Assembly: GCA_949361645.1 (NCBI GenBank)
Contig: OX442430.1
Coordinates: 7,314,081 to 7,378,080, forward strand
DNA: 64,000 bases
From: Spongilla lacustris
Lineage: Eukaryota; Porifera; Demospongiae; Spongillida; Spongillidae
Reading direction: 5' to 3'
This document shows, piece after piece, positions 19,171-31,345 of the stretch (its first letter is position 1; each line of letters begins with the position of its first letter). Position numbers and translations under genes: made by a program. The notes beneath the pieces are model-generated. The model searched no databases, was not told the DNA's origin, and worked only from the letters and a program-made list of their open reading frames with translations.

Positions 19171-20720
19171 GGGACCTACGTTAGTAGGTCCTATGTAGGA
19201 TTTGAAGTGTCGTGAATACGATTAGCAAAACACCAGATTCCATTATTGCCGATGCGCCGTAGAATCAGTTGGAATTTAGCAGTGGCGGGCACCGGGGGCA
19301 CGTGCCCCCCCCTTCCGGACGACTCATTACATATTCATGAGTGTGTTTTGCGTACCGCGTGCGATTATAACCGCACGAAACAGTGCCGCGGTTAGCTACA
19401 GCGCTGATACATGTACTGTCACAGGGGCGGATCTAGGGGGGGGGGGGGGGGGGCACCGGGGGGACTTGCCCCCCCCCCCCCCCAATTCAATAATCCAACT
19501 ATATTCACATGACGTGGCACGTTACTCGTCAATAATCTTGTGTTTTCAAGCGCACACTGATAGCGGAGCGATCTGATCGGTCATGTACAGCGTTTGTAGC
19601 GCTAATCGTTATTCATACCTAACCAGTTGTTTGATTGATGCTAGAGCAGTTACGCAGACGGTATCATAACATTGATGTCGATCTGCCACATGTAGGTCCT
19701 GCGTTAACATCAAACAGTTGTTACCTGTAGCAGAGATTATATATTTTCTCTGCCTGTAGTACCCATAGAACGGAATATACATGTATTGTGTCGGATACAT
19801 ATTCACTGTAGTATACATATTTATCGCCTATTGTGGGAGAGGAACACAGCAAAAATGAAAAATGAAAAGAAGACCGCAAATCGAGACTTGATTTTACAAG
19901 TGATCTGACACATATACATACTAGCTGATACAGACTGATTACATGCAGCCTGCATGCACATACAATCGTTGATTTGCCATATGATTTTCTTACATTTTTT
20001 TGCTGCGGAAACCAACCTCGGCCGGCGCCTTATATCACAAGGAAAGTGAATATTTCGTATCCCTATTTTGCTATTTATGACTCAAATGAAGCATTATGGC
20101 TAATAATATTTTTCGCAACAATTTTAGGCCCGAAACTATTTGCTCATCTACCAGCACGGTGCAAATACTTTTCTTGTAGTGCAATTTTTAACTGTACATA
20201 TAAATAAAGCACTAAAACTAGCATAGTTTTAATGCTTTACTACTTAGATAGTATCAAAAGCTTCCGCGCTTCGCGCGGGAGGGGGCATATCCCCCTCCCG
20301 CACCCACCCCCTTTTGGGGGCCACACCCACTTTCCTATAACTTTTATTAACCGTGCCCCCCCCCTTAAAAAATTCCTGTATCCGCCCCTGTTTAGTGAGC
20401 ATATTTGGATACAACCGTCGAACATCTACAGTGTAGTATAACTGCCGACGTTTAGAAAGCTCGGACAACAGAGATAACGCTCACTCATTCCCACCCTCGA
20501 ACCTTAAAAAAAGTTTCTCCTAATTCTTCTTCTTCTTCTTCTTCCGGATCTGATAAGATAAGATTCACTCGGATAAGAGGTTTATTGCGCTGTATCTTTG
20601 TCACGATTGAAGCGTAATGTTAGCCGTTATGCGGAAGCACTAGAACCACCAAGTTACAAACTTACTGCCGAGTCGGATTTGTTTTATTATTTTCGTAAGC
20701 GGAGTTATGCTTGACACAAA
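19171..20720. mobile_element. Repeat copy interrupted by a hAT-like insertion
   Basis: The outer parts (19171-19282 and about 20393-20640) match an uninterrupted copy at 39255-39600, which starts GTAGGTCCTATGTAGGATTT. The middle, about 1.1 kb, begins CAGTGGCGGG, has a second end-like motif CAGGGGCGGATC at 19424, and finishes CCGCCCCTG at about 20390. That is the form of hAT-type ends. A TTTAG core lies on both sides of the insertion. No transposase was recognised. Confidence 0.65.
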
Positions 20721-21351
20721 TTCGATCTTTAGCAACTTAGTTTTGTTAGCAATAGCCCACAACAGATTTTATCGGCCCTTGGAAAGTGGAGATCCAAAAT
20801 AAACTTGTGGTTGAACACGCGTTTCTGGCGAGTGTATGCAGCTGCAGTCACGTCGATCGCCAAGAGAAAAGAATAGTGCAAGAATAAAATTATGACACTG
20901 ACAGTTGTACGTGTGGTTGTGCTGACGAGTCGCGCGATGAAGCTCCGAAAGACCGTTCACGTGAAAAAGAAAAAAGAACAATTGAACGCTACAAAGCGGG
21001 TTAAGCCGATCGCAAAAGTAAGAAGGATCGATAGGCTAGCATGAAGGCAGTAAGAAGGATAGCGTGAAGGCGGGAAACCACTGCATGCAACTGGCCGTTG
21101 CTATTAAGGCCAAAGAAGTTGCATGGCATTGGTTGGCCATGGGTGACGTATACAGGTGAGCTACCTAACATACAACGAGAGTAACACTATATTTGCGCCC
21201 CCCACCCTCATGTAAGCAAGCTGTCAAAGATGACCTGTTGGTAGGACCATTTATAAGTGAGTTTTGTTCAATGCCGACAATGGTAACGGGAATGTCCTCC
21301 ACAATTGCGTGGTCCCACTAGAGCAAATCAGGTGCTGCTCATTCAAGCTGC

Positions 21352-21540
21352 AAAGGTGATGGAAAACAGAACACCATCCCACCAGGATGGGGGTGAACCA
21401 CTCCAAATAGGTGGGTGTATGTAGTCTGACGTAGCCACACCCTCGCCGGCCTCGCGCTTTGCGGAGGGTCAAAGGTGATGGAAAACAGAACACCATCCCA
21501 CCAGGATGGGGGTGAACCACTCCAAATAGGTGGGTGTATG
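21352..21540. repeat. Direct repeat, 118-bp unit
   Basis: A segment of about 70 bp starting CAAAGGTGATGGAAAACAGA is present at 21352 and again at 21470. The spacer between contains a GCGAGGCCGGCGAGGG-type region on the minus strand. Confidence 0.9.
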
Positions 21541-21615
21541 TGACTGTGTGTGTGTGTTGAAAAGTGTGTGCCATGTCTCATGGATATGTTGCCAAGTGGT
21601 GTAGTGTTGTGCTAG

Positions 21616-22345
21616 CTATCCCCCTCCCCTTCCCTCCTGTCTCATCTTCTCTTCTCTCCTACCCTTCCTCTCCATTCTCTTCTCCCCTCCCCTCCTTCTC
21701 CTCCTCTCTCCTCTCCCCCTTCTCCTCTCCCCTTCCCTCCTCTCTCCTCTCCCCCTTCCCTCCTCTCCCCCTTCCCTCCTCTCTCCTCTCCCCCTTCCCT
21801 CCTCTCTCCTCACCCCCTTCTACTCTCTTCTCTCCTCTCCCCCTTCCCTCCTCTCTCCTCTCCCCCTTCCCTCCTCTCTCCTCTCCCCCTTCCCTCCTCT
21901 CTCCTCTCCCCCTTCCCTCCTCTCTCCTCTCCCCCTTCCCTCCTCTCTCCTCTCCCCCTTCCCTCCTCTCTCCTCTCCCCCTTTCCTCCTCTCTCCTCTC
22001 CTCCTCTCCCCTTCCCTCCTCTCCCCCTTCCCTCCTCTCCCCCTTCCCTCCTCTCCCCCTTCCCTCCTCTCCCCCTTCCCTCCTCTCCCCCTTCCCTCCT
22101 CTCCCCCTTCCCTCCTCTCCCCCTTCCCTCCTCTCTCCTTTCCCCCTTCCTTCCTCTTCCCTTCCCTCCTCTCCCCCTTCCCTCCTCTCCCCCTTCCCTC
22201 CTCTCCCCCTTCATTCCTCTCCCCCTTCCCTCCGCTCTCCTCTCCCCCTTCTCTCCTCTCTCCTCATCCCCTTCCCTCCTCGCTCTTCACCCCCTTCCCT
22301 CCTCTCTCTTCCTCTCCTCCTTCCCTCCTTTCTCCATTCCCTTCT
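21616..22345. repeat. Polypyrimidine minisatellite (CTCCTCTCCCCCTTCC)
   Basis: About 700 bp of C/T-only sequence on the plus strand with 15-22 bp units. Open frames on both strands are artefacts. Such mirror-symmetric polypyrimidine tracts can form triplex DNA. Confidence 0.95.
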
Positions 22346-22549
22346 AAAAGACGAGCTGAAAGTGAGAGCTAGTAGCCCTATTAAAAGAACAACCTTTAAG
22401 TTTAGTCGGGCCAGCCCAACTACTTCAAATTTTAGCAAAGCAAAAGCACGTGCTTGTTTATTGTACGAAGAGGATCAGTATTCGAAATAAAAGGCAGGCA
22501 ATCTGGTAAGCATCTTTTGTGTGAATGGCGAATTGCTCTGATCATATAC

Positions 22550-22660
22550 ATGTACTCACATCAAGGACAGACATTTATGGCGATTATTCCTGATGCCTTC
22601 ACTACTGGCTTTGAAGAACGTATGAGTACCTTCAGTCAAGAGGTGAGGGCTTTGAATCCT
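22550..22660 (+). pseudogene. Ldh_2-type malate/lactate dehydrogenase-like exon
   Basis: The frame reads GQTFMAIIPDAFTTGFEERM and STFSQEVRALNP, which resembles the stretch F-x-A-I-x-P-x-x-F...GFEERM...RAL-P of the Ldh_2 (YlbC/YiaK-like) oxidoreductase family. These enzymes reduce 2-oxo acids with NAD(P)H. A possible donor (CAAGAG/GTGAGG) follows. Sequence after it only loosely resembles the next family motif, and no flanking exons were found. This is a single exon or fragment. Confidence 0.45.
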
Positions 22661-23074
22661 GTGAGGATAGTTGTGATGGAGATTCGGGTTGGGGCTACAT
22701 GTATGTCAGTTTAGGATGTTTTGGTTGGAGCCATGGGAAGGGCATTTATGGTTTGAGCTCACATTATATTTTGTGACTTCACTACTAATTCCTCCTTTCC
22801 TCCGCTACTACTTTCTTTAGGGATCCCCTCATCTTCCAGTCACATGCCAATTCAGAGACATTAACTGTTTAAAGGAAATTGTTTGATTGTGATGTGATTT
22901 AATGATGATAGCAAGTGAGCAGAACAAACTGTCCTATTGTACATACTGCTGTGATGTATGTGATGCAATGGGTTGTATTCCAAGATTCCCCTTCCTTCTA
23001 CGTTTGTGCTCCTGCATGCAATGTATTAGTACATGTCGGAACCCGCCGGGGAAAAAAAAGGAGTGAAACAAGAT

Positions 23075-23374
23075 ATAAAAATTTAATTAAAATAATATTG
23101 GTGATGTAGGATTTGTATAGATAGCAATTGAGTAAAAAGTAAGGAAACAAGGAATTACGGATATTATGCATTCATTAAATTATAAATATTACAGACCTAC
23201 ATTATTTAGCAAATCTACCTGCCTAAAAGTGTGCTAAATGTAGGTATGTAATATTTATAATTTAATGAATGCATAATATCCGTAATTCCTTGTTTCCTTA
23301 CTTTTTACTCAATTGCTATCTATACAAATCCTACATCACCAATTTTATTTTAATTAAATTTTTATGTATGTATG
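23075..23374. mobile_element. 300-bp hairpin MITE
   Basis: Almost perfect inverted repeats of about 130 bp, starting ATAAAAATTTAATTAAAAT, surround a loop of about 20 nt near 23210-23230. A short TATG repeat follows directly. No coding capacity. Confidence 0.88.
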
Positions 23375-23394
23375 TATCAGGAGTCAGGACCCAC

Positions 23395-23580
23395 GGTAGT
23401 GGGTCCTATGTAGGATTGGCTTCGGATTGGCTTTAGTGGGCGTGGTTTTCGATCGAGCGTTTTAAAACGGTAACGAACAGTGGCGAGGTGGCCGGGGTGG
23501 GCAGGAAGGGGGGGGGGGGGCAATTGCCCCTCCCCCCCCCCCCCCCCAAGCGGGCCTTTAAAAGGGGGCGCCAAAATGGC
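23395..23580. mobile_element. hAT-like end with poly(G)/poly(C) runs
   Basis: It begins with the GGTCCTATGTAGGATT motif shared with 19.19 and 39.26 kb. A CAGTGGCGAGG end-like motif follows, then a run of 13 G and a run of about 17 C, separated by a CAATTGCCCC segment. It looks like part of the composite repeat at 19.2 kb. Confidence 0.5.
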
Positions 23581-24132
23581 TAAAGGGGTGCTCCAGCCGC
23601 CAAGCGAATCCTGTTTAGTAGAGTTGCATTAACGCATCGTGTATTGTAGTTACGCAGATGTATGTTGCTATTTATGTATACAAGTTGCTATAAATATGTA
23701 TCACATCGTTCCCGTCCGGTTATTGTTTATCTCGTATCCACGCGGTGCATATTTATAGCACCATACATGATGTACATGTAAGACGCGCGTGACGTCAGGT
23801 GCTACTGCACATTGGAACGGTTAATATAGAGGCGCACTGTACAAGCTGAATTCGTGGGGGGGGGGGGGGGGGGGGGGGGGAGGGCTTAGGTCATGTACTC
23901 TAAAAACTAATATAATGCACGGAATGGTTTAGCAATTTTTAAAACTTTTATCTGGTCCATTCTTAATAACGTATACTCCTTTTCTCAGTTTTCTGCATGG
24001 CGTGCTTAATTTCAATTTCACTAATTTATCTGGTTCAATGACCCCAGTAATTTTTTGTACAATTTCTTGAAGCTCTACCGGTACAATGATATTTTTTCTT
24101 CAAATTTTCCTTTATTTATCATCTGGAACTAT

Positions 24133-25532
24133 AATCATCTTAATGTTTAATCTCCCGGAATCCTTATTTAAGGATGGCCATCCTTAAATAAGGATGATGA
24201 CCACTTTCTAAGAGAATGATGCACACTTGGTGCTTTATTTTAGATTTGTGATTAACTAGATTCAAGATAAGGCAGATTAGCGTTACTGCCGCGATTACAA
24301 CAGGTTTGACTTGCTCAAAAACCGGTATTACAGTCTCGTTATGGCGAAGCCGCCATTTGCCGTTGGCGATATAGTAGTGAGCCGATTAACTCAAATGGAA
24401 GGAAGGGCAGGTATCTGAAAGCTGAAGGAGTAGAATGTATATAGACTGTCAGAATCAGATGGACCCATCTGTGGAACACTATCCACGGCGATACGCTGGC
24501 TCACAACTCGTGTACCACATTGTACGTACCGCGCGGCCAGTCACTGAGTGTACAGTTACTGATTGCATACACTCGAAAGTGTCAAGCTATAGCTAAGCAA
24601 CCCTGCTTAGTTACCGAGAGTGCCACAGAAAACGACGGATGTAATTCCTCAGTATGGATGGGACGTACATGCAGAGATAATATATAAATATATCAGTTTA
24701 TATATTATCTCTGGTACATGTAGGCGGGCCACTAGGCCTATACATGTATATACATGTGTAGCTAGGTGACCGTAATTCCGTAATTCCATAATCTATGGCG
24801 GCAGCAACAGTAGGCCTAGGCAATGACGTGGTCCCTTTGAGTCTGATTAATTGGGGCTAAGAATTGGCAACGCTTCCTATATCTCCCGTAACCCCCCCCC
24901 CCCCCCCCCCCCATATATGCATCCCGGCACCATTGTGCATTTGTGCATGCCCGGGTACTCTATGCATGAAATGATAGGAATAGAAAGCACACTCAGTCTG
25001 TTCAATGGAGCGCAACCACATGTAGTGCACGTGGTCATGTACTGGTCTCAGTGAGGCATCCACTCTGGCGGTTGACCAGAAGATAGCATCTACATCAGTA
25101 CACGTACAAACGCTTGATATTAATTTTGAAGTGTTATGATGTAAATGCTCATAACTTATTAACCACAAGTTATTTTTTCAACGAATCAGGTTGTGAGTAT
25201 AGCTGGGTTAACTGACTATCAGAGAAAATCAAGAGTTTTAAAACCACTATGGTTTTTGAGGTCAATAACCTCTACTGTTGTGATCCTTATTTAAGGATGG
25301 TGTCAATCCTTAAATAAGGATGTGCCACTTCATCTCTGTTTTAAAATATGTACATTGATCATATTGATTGACATCATTTACAGTTTGTTATGTAGGCTAA
25401 TCAGTATATTATAAGCATTTATATGATCTAATTTGCTTGGTTAGCAAAAGTATGCAATGCAAAAGACGAGGATAATGACATCCTTAAATAAGGATTTTTC
25501 CCTGGAGATTAAACATTAAGATGATCAATTTT
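24133..25532. mobile_element. 1.4-kb terminal inverted repeat element
   Basis: The ends carry about 45 bp of inverted repeat (left ATCATCTTAATGTTTAATCT, complement at 25500-25532). The 16-bp motif ATCCTTATTTAAGGAT or its complement occurs next to each end and in internal pairs near 24160 and 25276. The pair at 24160-24195 is a perfect 36-bp palindrome. The interior also holds a poly(C) tract at 24893-24912. No transposase was recognised. Confidence 0.75.
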
Positions 25533-25769
25533 CGATCCGACATCCATGCAGGGTAGTCTCGTACCCAGACCCATGTTTTCACAGCAGTGGATGGATTACA
25601 TCACCGCTACGCGAAAAGTGGGTCTAGAGAAATGCCCAACAAAATTCGTTCTGAGTGCGCGAGATTTCACGCGCCCAATCAGAATGCAGTGCTACGTGAC
25701 GTCACAAATGAATTTTTAATTACGTAAAGCAATATTATTAGCATGTTCACTTAGCCACTGTCGCTAACG

Positions 25770-25990
25770 AGAATCGTCAAGGTCTAATCCTACAAAGGCT
25801 GGGCTACGCTTCTATCCGTCCTAATCAGCTTAAGGCTATCAGAAGCTTCATGGAAGGGGAATGACGTGTTCGTCCTGTGGGGAGTGGAAAGTCTCTATGT
25901 TTCGTTCGCCTTTGACGATCTGTATTGTGGTAGTCGTATCGCCACTAATAGCCTTAATGAAGGACCAAGTATATGCATTAAACAAGCAGA
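25770..25990 (+). pseudogene. RecQ-like helicase fragment
   Basis: Three plus-strand frames carry successive RecQ-type helicase pieces: LGYASIRPNQLKAIRSFMEG (Q-motif region), GSGKSLCF (P-loop, 25880-25903) and VVVVSPLIALMKDQV (motif Ia, 25927-25971). Small frameshifts separate them, so no functional protein is made from this stretch. RecQ-like genes of this kind are often multicopy in sponges and cnidarians. Helicase motifs II to VI are not seen. Confidence 0.65.
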
Positions 25991-26099
25991 AATCATCACA
26001 CTGCGTGTACATGTACATCGTTCTTTTTTTTTGTGTGTTACCATGTGACTGTGTGGTCAATCTGAATCCATTAACACCCTTGCAGCTGCTATTATCATA

Positions 26100-26413
26100 A
26101 CATCTGTCTGCCCTCAAATACTTGTGTATTACACAAGTAATATTAATAGGAGATAACTTTGACAGCAGTTCACCTTTCAGGTTCCCCACTTTCCCTTGAA
26201 GGGCTAGGTACTGGCCAATTTCGTCAAAGCACTTTCTGCACAGATACCCTGATTCGAACTCCTTCTTAGCGTCTCTCGCTGATAGCCTGCATTAATTAAT
26301 TCGCGCGCTAGATCGATCAGTACTGCTCTGCAACGCTCACTTGCTGGGTTAGCAAGCTGCCTTCTGTTTTTGCCAACCAAGACGGGAGCAATGCAAAGCT
26401 TACAGCGATTCAT
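26100..26413 (-). pseudogene. Zinc-binding N-terminal domain fragment
   Basis: It starts MNRCKLC and continues with RRQLANPASERCRAVL. After a one-base frameshift it goes on with YLCRKCFDEIGQYLALQGKV. Two C-x2-C pairs about 55 residues apart suggest a ZAD-like or related zinc domain at the start of a larger protein. It lies divergently near the RecQ-like fragment. I do not recognise a specific family. Confidence 0.5.
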
Positions 26414-26544
26414 TTCGTTGTCTCCTATTTTTAAAAAACTGACACCATGACGTTATCACGCTGACGTATTCTAGCTATAGCCCCGTGTGACGTTGTTTAG
26501 CACCAATTTGATTGCGTAACATCAAATGGTGCTCAGAACGACTT

Positions 26545-26833
26545 TATACCCAGTGCAGCAACAGTCAGGATCCACATATACTGTGGCCTCTTTAGTATTG
26601 CATTTGCTTACCATGCTGCAATAGGAGACGACTTAAGGACTCTTATTTTTGATCAAGGCAGGATGCGTTCCCATCTGCTATCCTGTTTTGAACGAAGTAC
26701 CACAACAGATACAATCAGGAGGTGTGCACTGAGGCATCATGTCATTATTTTTCACTGTACCTGCAGAATGCCTGAATCAGGCAAAATGATTCAGTGTGAA
26801 GTTTGCTACCGATGGTATCCCAAAACGCTATAG
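26545..26833 (+). pseudogene. C48 (Ulp1-like) peptidase end plus PHD module
   Basis: The frame contains YCGLFSIAFAYHAAIGDDL, then FDQGRMRSHLLSCFE, then CTCRMPESGKMIQCEVC. The CGLF cysteine corresponds to the catalytic cysteine of C48 peptidases, and the D/R-MR-HL-CF pattern is the usual C-terminal end in transposon-encoded copies, followed by a PHD-type finger. The frame just before CGLF is shifted, and the finger stops before its histidine and last cysteines. It is a decayed transposon gene end. Confidence 0.6.
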
Positions 26834-27439
26834 AAATATGGGGCCGGGGGGGACCCATTCATAGGGGGGGGGGGCCTACATCGCTACGACACCTCTACAA
26901 ATTAAATCAGTTTCCTTAAATTCAGACTCAAATACTTGTCTCTTATGTGCGCATCCTTATGGGACTGGCTGCTTTCATGCTTTGTAAACTTAGCAATGGA
27001 GTCTTTCCGGCAAAGATATGAAGGATTTCTCTAGGAAGATGTGGAATATAATTATTCTTGTAAGCCATGACACACCACGAAAAGTATAAAGCTTGCATGC
27101 TCACGATTAACATCGTAATGTAGCCATAGCCACCCTTGGAACCACTGGGCTTGGAACAAGCGCTTCACGACTGATGACTCCCAAATTCAGGCTGGGGAAA
27201 GCTAAAGTTCAAAGGCTGGTGTGCCTTGTCACCGATTTCGGGTAGCGGCAACTTGCTGCAAGACATGTACTAGACTATATGCAGAACATATATGTACACT
27301 ATTCTGCTTCAGTACGCGTACGGCGAAAGAATTACTGTACCAGCTAGCTGTCTACTACAAGTTTAATAAGTGTGTAGTTAATTTATATTATTAACGTACC
27401 CAATAAACAGTGGGGCGGCCTTAGCCGCCCCAGCTCCGG

Positions 27440-28053
27440 CGGCCCTGCCAATATATGCATGGCTACAACGAAATGGAAGAATTGAGCCAGGACTATACAC
27501 TCTGAAACTTTGCATGCATACATATTACAGAAATGGCGCTTCAGCTATGACAGTAGATTTTGGGCTCCTATCAGCATTATGCTTACACAGGTGCTCCACC
27601 CCAGAACCCCAATGGGGGGGAGGCCTTTCCCAAATGATGAGAAGTGTAATGAGAAGCTATACATATGCACTCACCTAGGAGATGTGTGGCATCCTGTACT
27701 AGTTTACACAACCACAACAAACCACAGCACATGAACAGCTTATGTCAGGGGCATGTGATTAAGCATGCTCATGTATGTCCTATTTGTGTACATGTACTAG
27801 ACTATATGCAGAACAGTGTACATGATGCTCACCAATTGATACTTCCTTGCTTTTAAGGCAAGCACTATTGCAGAATGAATATGTAAGAAGTGAAGTCAAC
27901 TGATGCATGTGACATAATCATATAATTAACGTATCAACTGATGAGACAAGCCTGAATGTCACCTAATCCATGCTGGTTTGCATTTGCAGGGCAATGAGCT
28001 CTTTAGAAGTGGTATCTGTGTGCATGTGCACTTGAATGTGTGTGTGTGTGTGT

Positions 28054-28090
<37 letters not shown>

Positions 28091-28275
28091 TGTCTCTGTG
28101 TAATGGCTTATGTACACATGTAGGGAGAGGGGGTACAATGCACACACACATGTAGGGAGAGGGGGTACAATGTACACACACATGTAGGGAGAGGGGGTAC
28201 AATGTACACACACATGTAGGGAGAGGGGGTACCATGTACACACACGGAGAGGGGGTACAATGTACAAAGCCACAG
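27440..28275. mobile_element. Dispersed copy of the foldback/(TG)n/minisatellite unit
   Basis: It is collinear with about 5085-5830 plus the start of an array: part of the core, the GGTGCTCCACCCCAGAACCC arm, a short (TG)n at 28037-28090, then about five minisatellite units. It lies 16 kb from the macrosatellite, so the set moves or duplicates as one unit. Its left edge cuts into the core. Confidence 0.85.
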
Positions 28276-28469
28276 TGTTATGATTAAATTAGGGAGTGGA
28301 GAGGAAAGGCTAAGGGGCTGGGTTGTAGGGTGTAGTAGAGACATTTGTCAGGACTGGTGTCAGCCAACCTACTCAAAACATGCCCTTCACCCTTTGTTGG
28401 TGAAGTGCTGCACTCACATGTGTGGTAATCTTCAGCTATTACATCTCAGCAGTCAGTTGAGGTGCCGGC

Positions 28470-28700
28470 TTAACTGAGTTCTGCTGGCTTCAGCTGTGTG
28501 CAGCAGCATGGACACTTCACCTCTACACATGTGATCTCCACAAACCATTTCCCTGTGCAAGTGGTACATAGAGGTGCCCTGCATGGGAGCTCTAGAGGAT
28601 CATCAAGCAGATTGGGCACTGCAGCTGGTCCAAGAGATGTTGGATTATCAATTGGAACATCTGCTGGTGTGTACCAGTGGTTGTGCAATTCCTATAATCC
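28470..28700 (-). pseudogene. RING-finger-like cysteine-rich fragment
   Basis: The frame reads NLLDDPLELPCR, then LCTTC, then VKCPCC. This resembles RING fingers of transposon-associated proteins in cnidarians and sponges, where a DPLEL-C-H motif precedes C-x2-C and CPCC. The usual histidine ligand is replaced, so zinc binding is doubtful. No continuation to a transposase was recognised upstream or downstream. Confidence 0.4.
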
Positions 28701-28759
28701 AGGCAATAATTGTAGTACATGTATGTGTAGCAATTGTATAAGTGGAGCCACCTCTTGAA

Positions 28760-30500
28760 TGTGGATCTGATTTTTAATTTCTTTTCCTTTTTTGGAAGGT
28801 AGATCTATAGGTGTACATGCATGTACATTTCGACTATACCATGCATCCCTCTTCTGCATGTTTCGTCTGGACACTGAAAGATATGGTGGACCTCTTGTAT
28901 ACGATCTTGAGCTTGTAGGCATCTGTGTAGTACTGGTTGTATGAATAGCAAAATGATGAAGGGTGGGTTGCATGGTACATCATTACGTGTGTTGTATACT
29001 GAATACAGAAAGGAGCACTGCTGCAAACTCAGAGCATAGGTAAAATGCCCTTTTCCTTTTCCCTTTTCCCTGTAACTACCAACAGGTTCACAGATACTCT
29101 ACGGCGCTTTTGAATCATCTCTATGTAGTGATGCATTGAGCCTATGTGGTCGGGTACGGACAAGAAGCCGCACAGATTACTATAGTATTCAGTATTGTAC
29201 AATGTTGTGAAAAACCAATAGGCCTATGGCAAACTTCCAAATTATGGCTTTTCTTAACACTTACTCTATGGTGATGCATACTGACCTTAATGGAAAATTG
29301 TTGGGCGTCCGTGTCATCGACCTGAAGTAACCCCACGATCGAAGATTCATGCAAAAATCAGCTGCGCGTTTATAGGAATTAAACGCAATTGCGTATGTGG
29401 ACTATTAGTAACTACATGCATATTAGGATTAGTGAGGGAAGTCGTATGTTGGACTTAAAATGAGCACGATATGGCTCGCTAAAGATAAGGTAAGCTGCCA
29501 TATTATGAACGGGTTTTTAAACGGACTGTACAAATCAAACGCATCGTCTGGAGTTCGTTTTCACACTACCAAGTGTCACTATTGATGGATGCGCACCTTA
29601 CCATCGTTTTAAAAGTTTTGCAGTACCTTCCATTTTGTATATCCACTCGCACCTCTGAGGGGGGGGGGGGGGGGGTACGCGGTGAGTGCAAAATTAGAAC
29701 GGGGGGTGTGTCGTAGCTTTTTAGAAAGTTTCGATCGAACAGACAACCAGCAATGCCGCTAACATATTTAGAAGTATCCAAAGTGAAGTTACAAACACAC
29801 AAAAAATACTTTAGCGTTCTCTTGCTGCAGCTAGGTCCTTTTCTGTTGGTTCGAGAGGTAGTGATTAAAAAAACGACATGCATTGCAAGAGCTCACAAGA
29901 GCACTCCTTTTCCCTCTTTTTCTATTCATAACTCATGAGCCATACTTTTTAAGCTTAGAACTTTATTGTAAGTGGTTATGCGGAAGAAGCCAAAGAGAGG
30001 CCACTACTGTTTCATTCCATTGAAACGTGTGTCAAAAAGACCGACGCCCAGTAATTTTGAAATGAAATCGTAAGCCTAGCAACAAAATGGCCACATACAA
30101 GCAACGTTGGAATGTGCACTATTCCTCTTAAATACAACGAAGGATAGCAACGGCTGTGCAGTTTTGTAAGTTCCTAGCCTGTCCTCTACCTGATTCAGCA
30201 GTGTTATGATTTTAACTTGTGCCGCTCGATCGCCACGCGAGGAAAGGCAGGCGCATATCTTGCCGTAGTTGTCTCACGAATTTGCTTATGCCCAAACTCC
30301 TGAAGTTTTGGTGCCTAAACTGAGATCAGTACCTTATAGTGGATAGGAAGAGCTTTCTATTTTTGGTTTGTTCGAGCTGGCTCTAATATACGTTTTAAAA
30401 TAAACTGTATGTGTGCGCGTCCTAGCAACTAGGTAACCGTGATGCATTTGGCCAATGTATTTTAATGGAAAACCTTAGTTTAAATCATAAGTTATTCAGA
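28760..30500. other. Intergenic sequence with a poly(G) run
   Basis: No supported gene. A G run lies at about 29659-29676. Short open frames are not convincing. Confidence 0.4.
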
Positions 30501-30535
30501 TTTTGTGATATCATAAGTCAATCATTGGTGAGAGT

Positions 30536-31345
30536 ATTACCTGTGCAGTACATAGGTTTATACATGCAAGGTCTTGTACAAGGACCACACTATTTCCACC
30601 AGGAATAGGTATGGGCAAAGCCTTGAACCTGAGTAGTGTAAGCACCTGTGTACTGCTGGTGTATAACCCCACATATCTGTGTATGGTGTCTTTCACTACA
30701 GCCATGCCTTCACCTTACATTTATAAAATGACCACAAGATGGCTGACTATCTTACACCAGGAAGGGGTGTGGTCAAAACTAGTGTACCCTGAAGTACAAT
30801 AAACACCCCTGTGTACTGCTGATGTATAGCCTTATATGGCTATGCACGTTGTTTATCACAAGTATTACATACATGGGTGCCCCCAGCTTTTCTGGAAGGG
30901 GGGGGCAGGATAGGGCAAGGGGGCGCCATTTGACAGCCGCAAATGCACTGCCCGCTTTCAGCTGATTTGACCAGTTTGGGGGGGAGGGTGCTGTCCGCTT
31001 TCGGCTGATTCAACCAGTGAGAGGGAGGGGGGAGGGTGCTGTCCACTTTTGGCTGATTCAACCAGTGGGTGGGAGGGGGGGGGCTGTCCGCTTTCAGCCA
31101 ATTCAGCCAGTGGGGGTCGGGGGGGGGGGGGGGTGCACATGTATGTTAACTTTTATCACAGGGAGAGGACGCCATTCGGTCCAAAAGGGGGGGGGGGGGG
31201 GGGGGGGGGGGGGGCCATGGTCCCCCCTGCCCCCCCCCCCCCCCCCCCCCCCTGGTGACGCCCATGATATTTATAAAATGACCACAAGATGAAGTGTGGT
31301 CATAAACCAGCGATACCCTGAAGTGGAGTAAGCACACTCCAATGT
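30536..31345. repeat. Diverged tandem repeats and G-rich minisatellite
   Basis: A unit of about 140 bp containing TTTATAAAATGACCACAAGA recurs at 30719 and 31269, with related sequence at 30600. Between them, four to five units of about 45 bp (CTGTCCGCTTTCAGCTGATT type) lie at 30950-31130, followed by G and C runs at 31188-31251. Confidence 0.75.

Noticed and set aside
18359..19215. Cysteine/valine/methionine-rich frames on the plus strand
   Set aside because: They are translations of TG and TATG microsatellites.
21564..22490. A 308-codon serine/proline/leucine-rich frame
   Set aside because: It is a by-product of a C/T-only repeat. The complementary strand is equally open with arginine/glutamate/glycine text.
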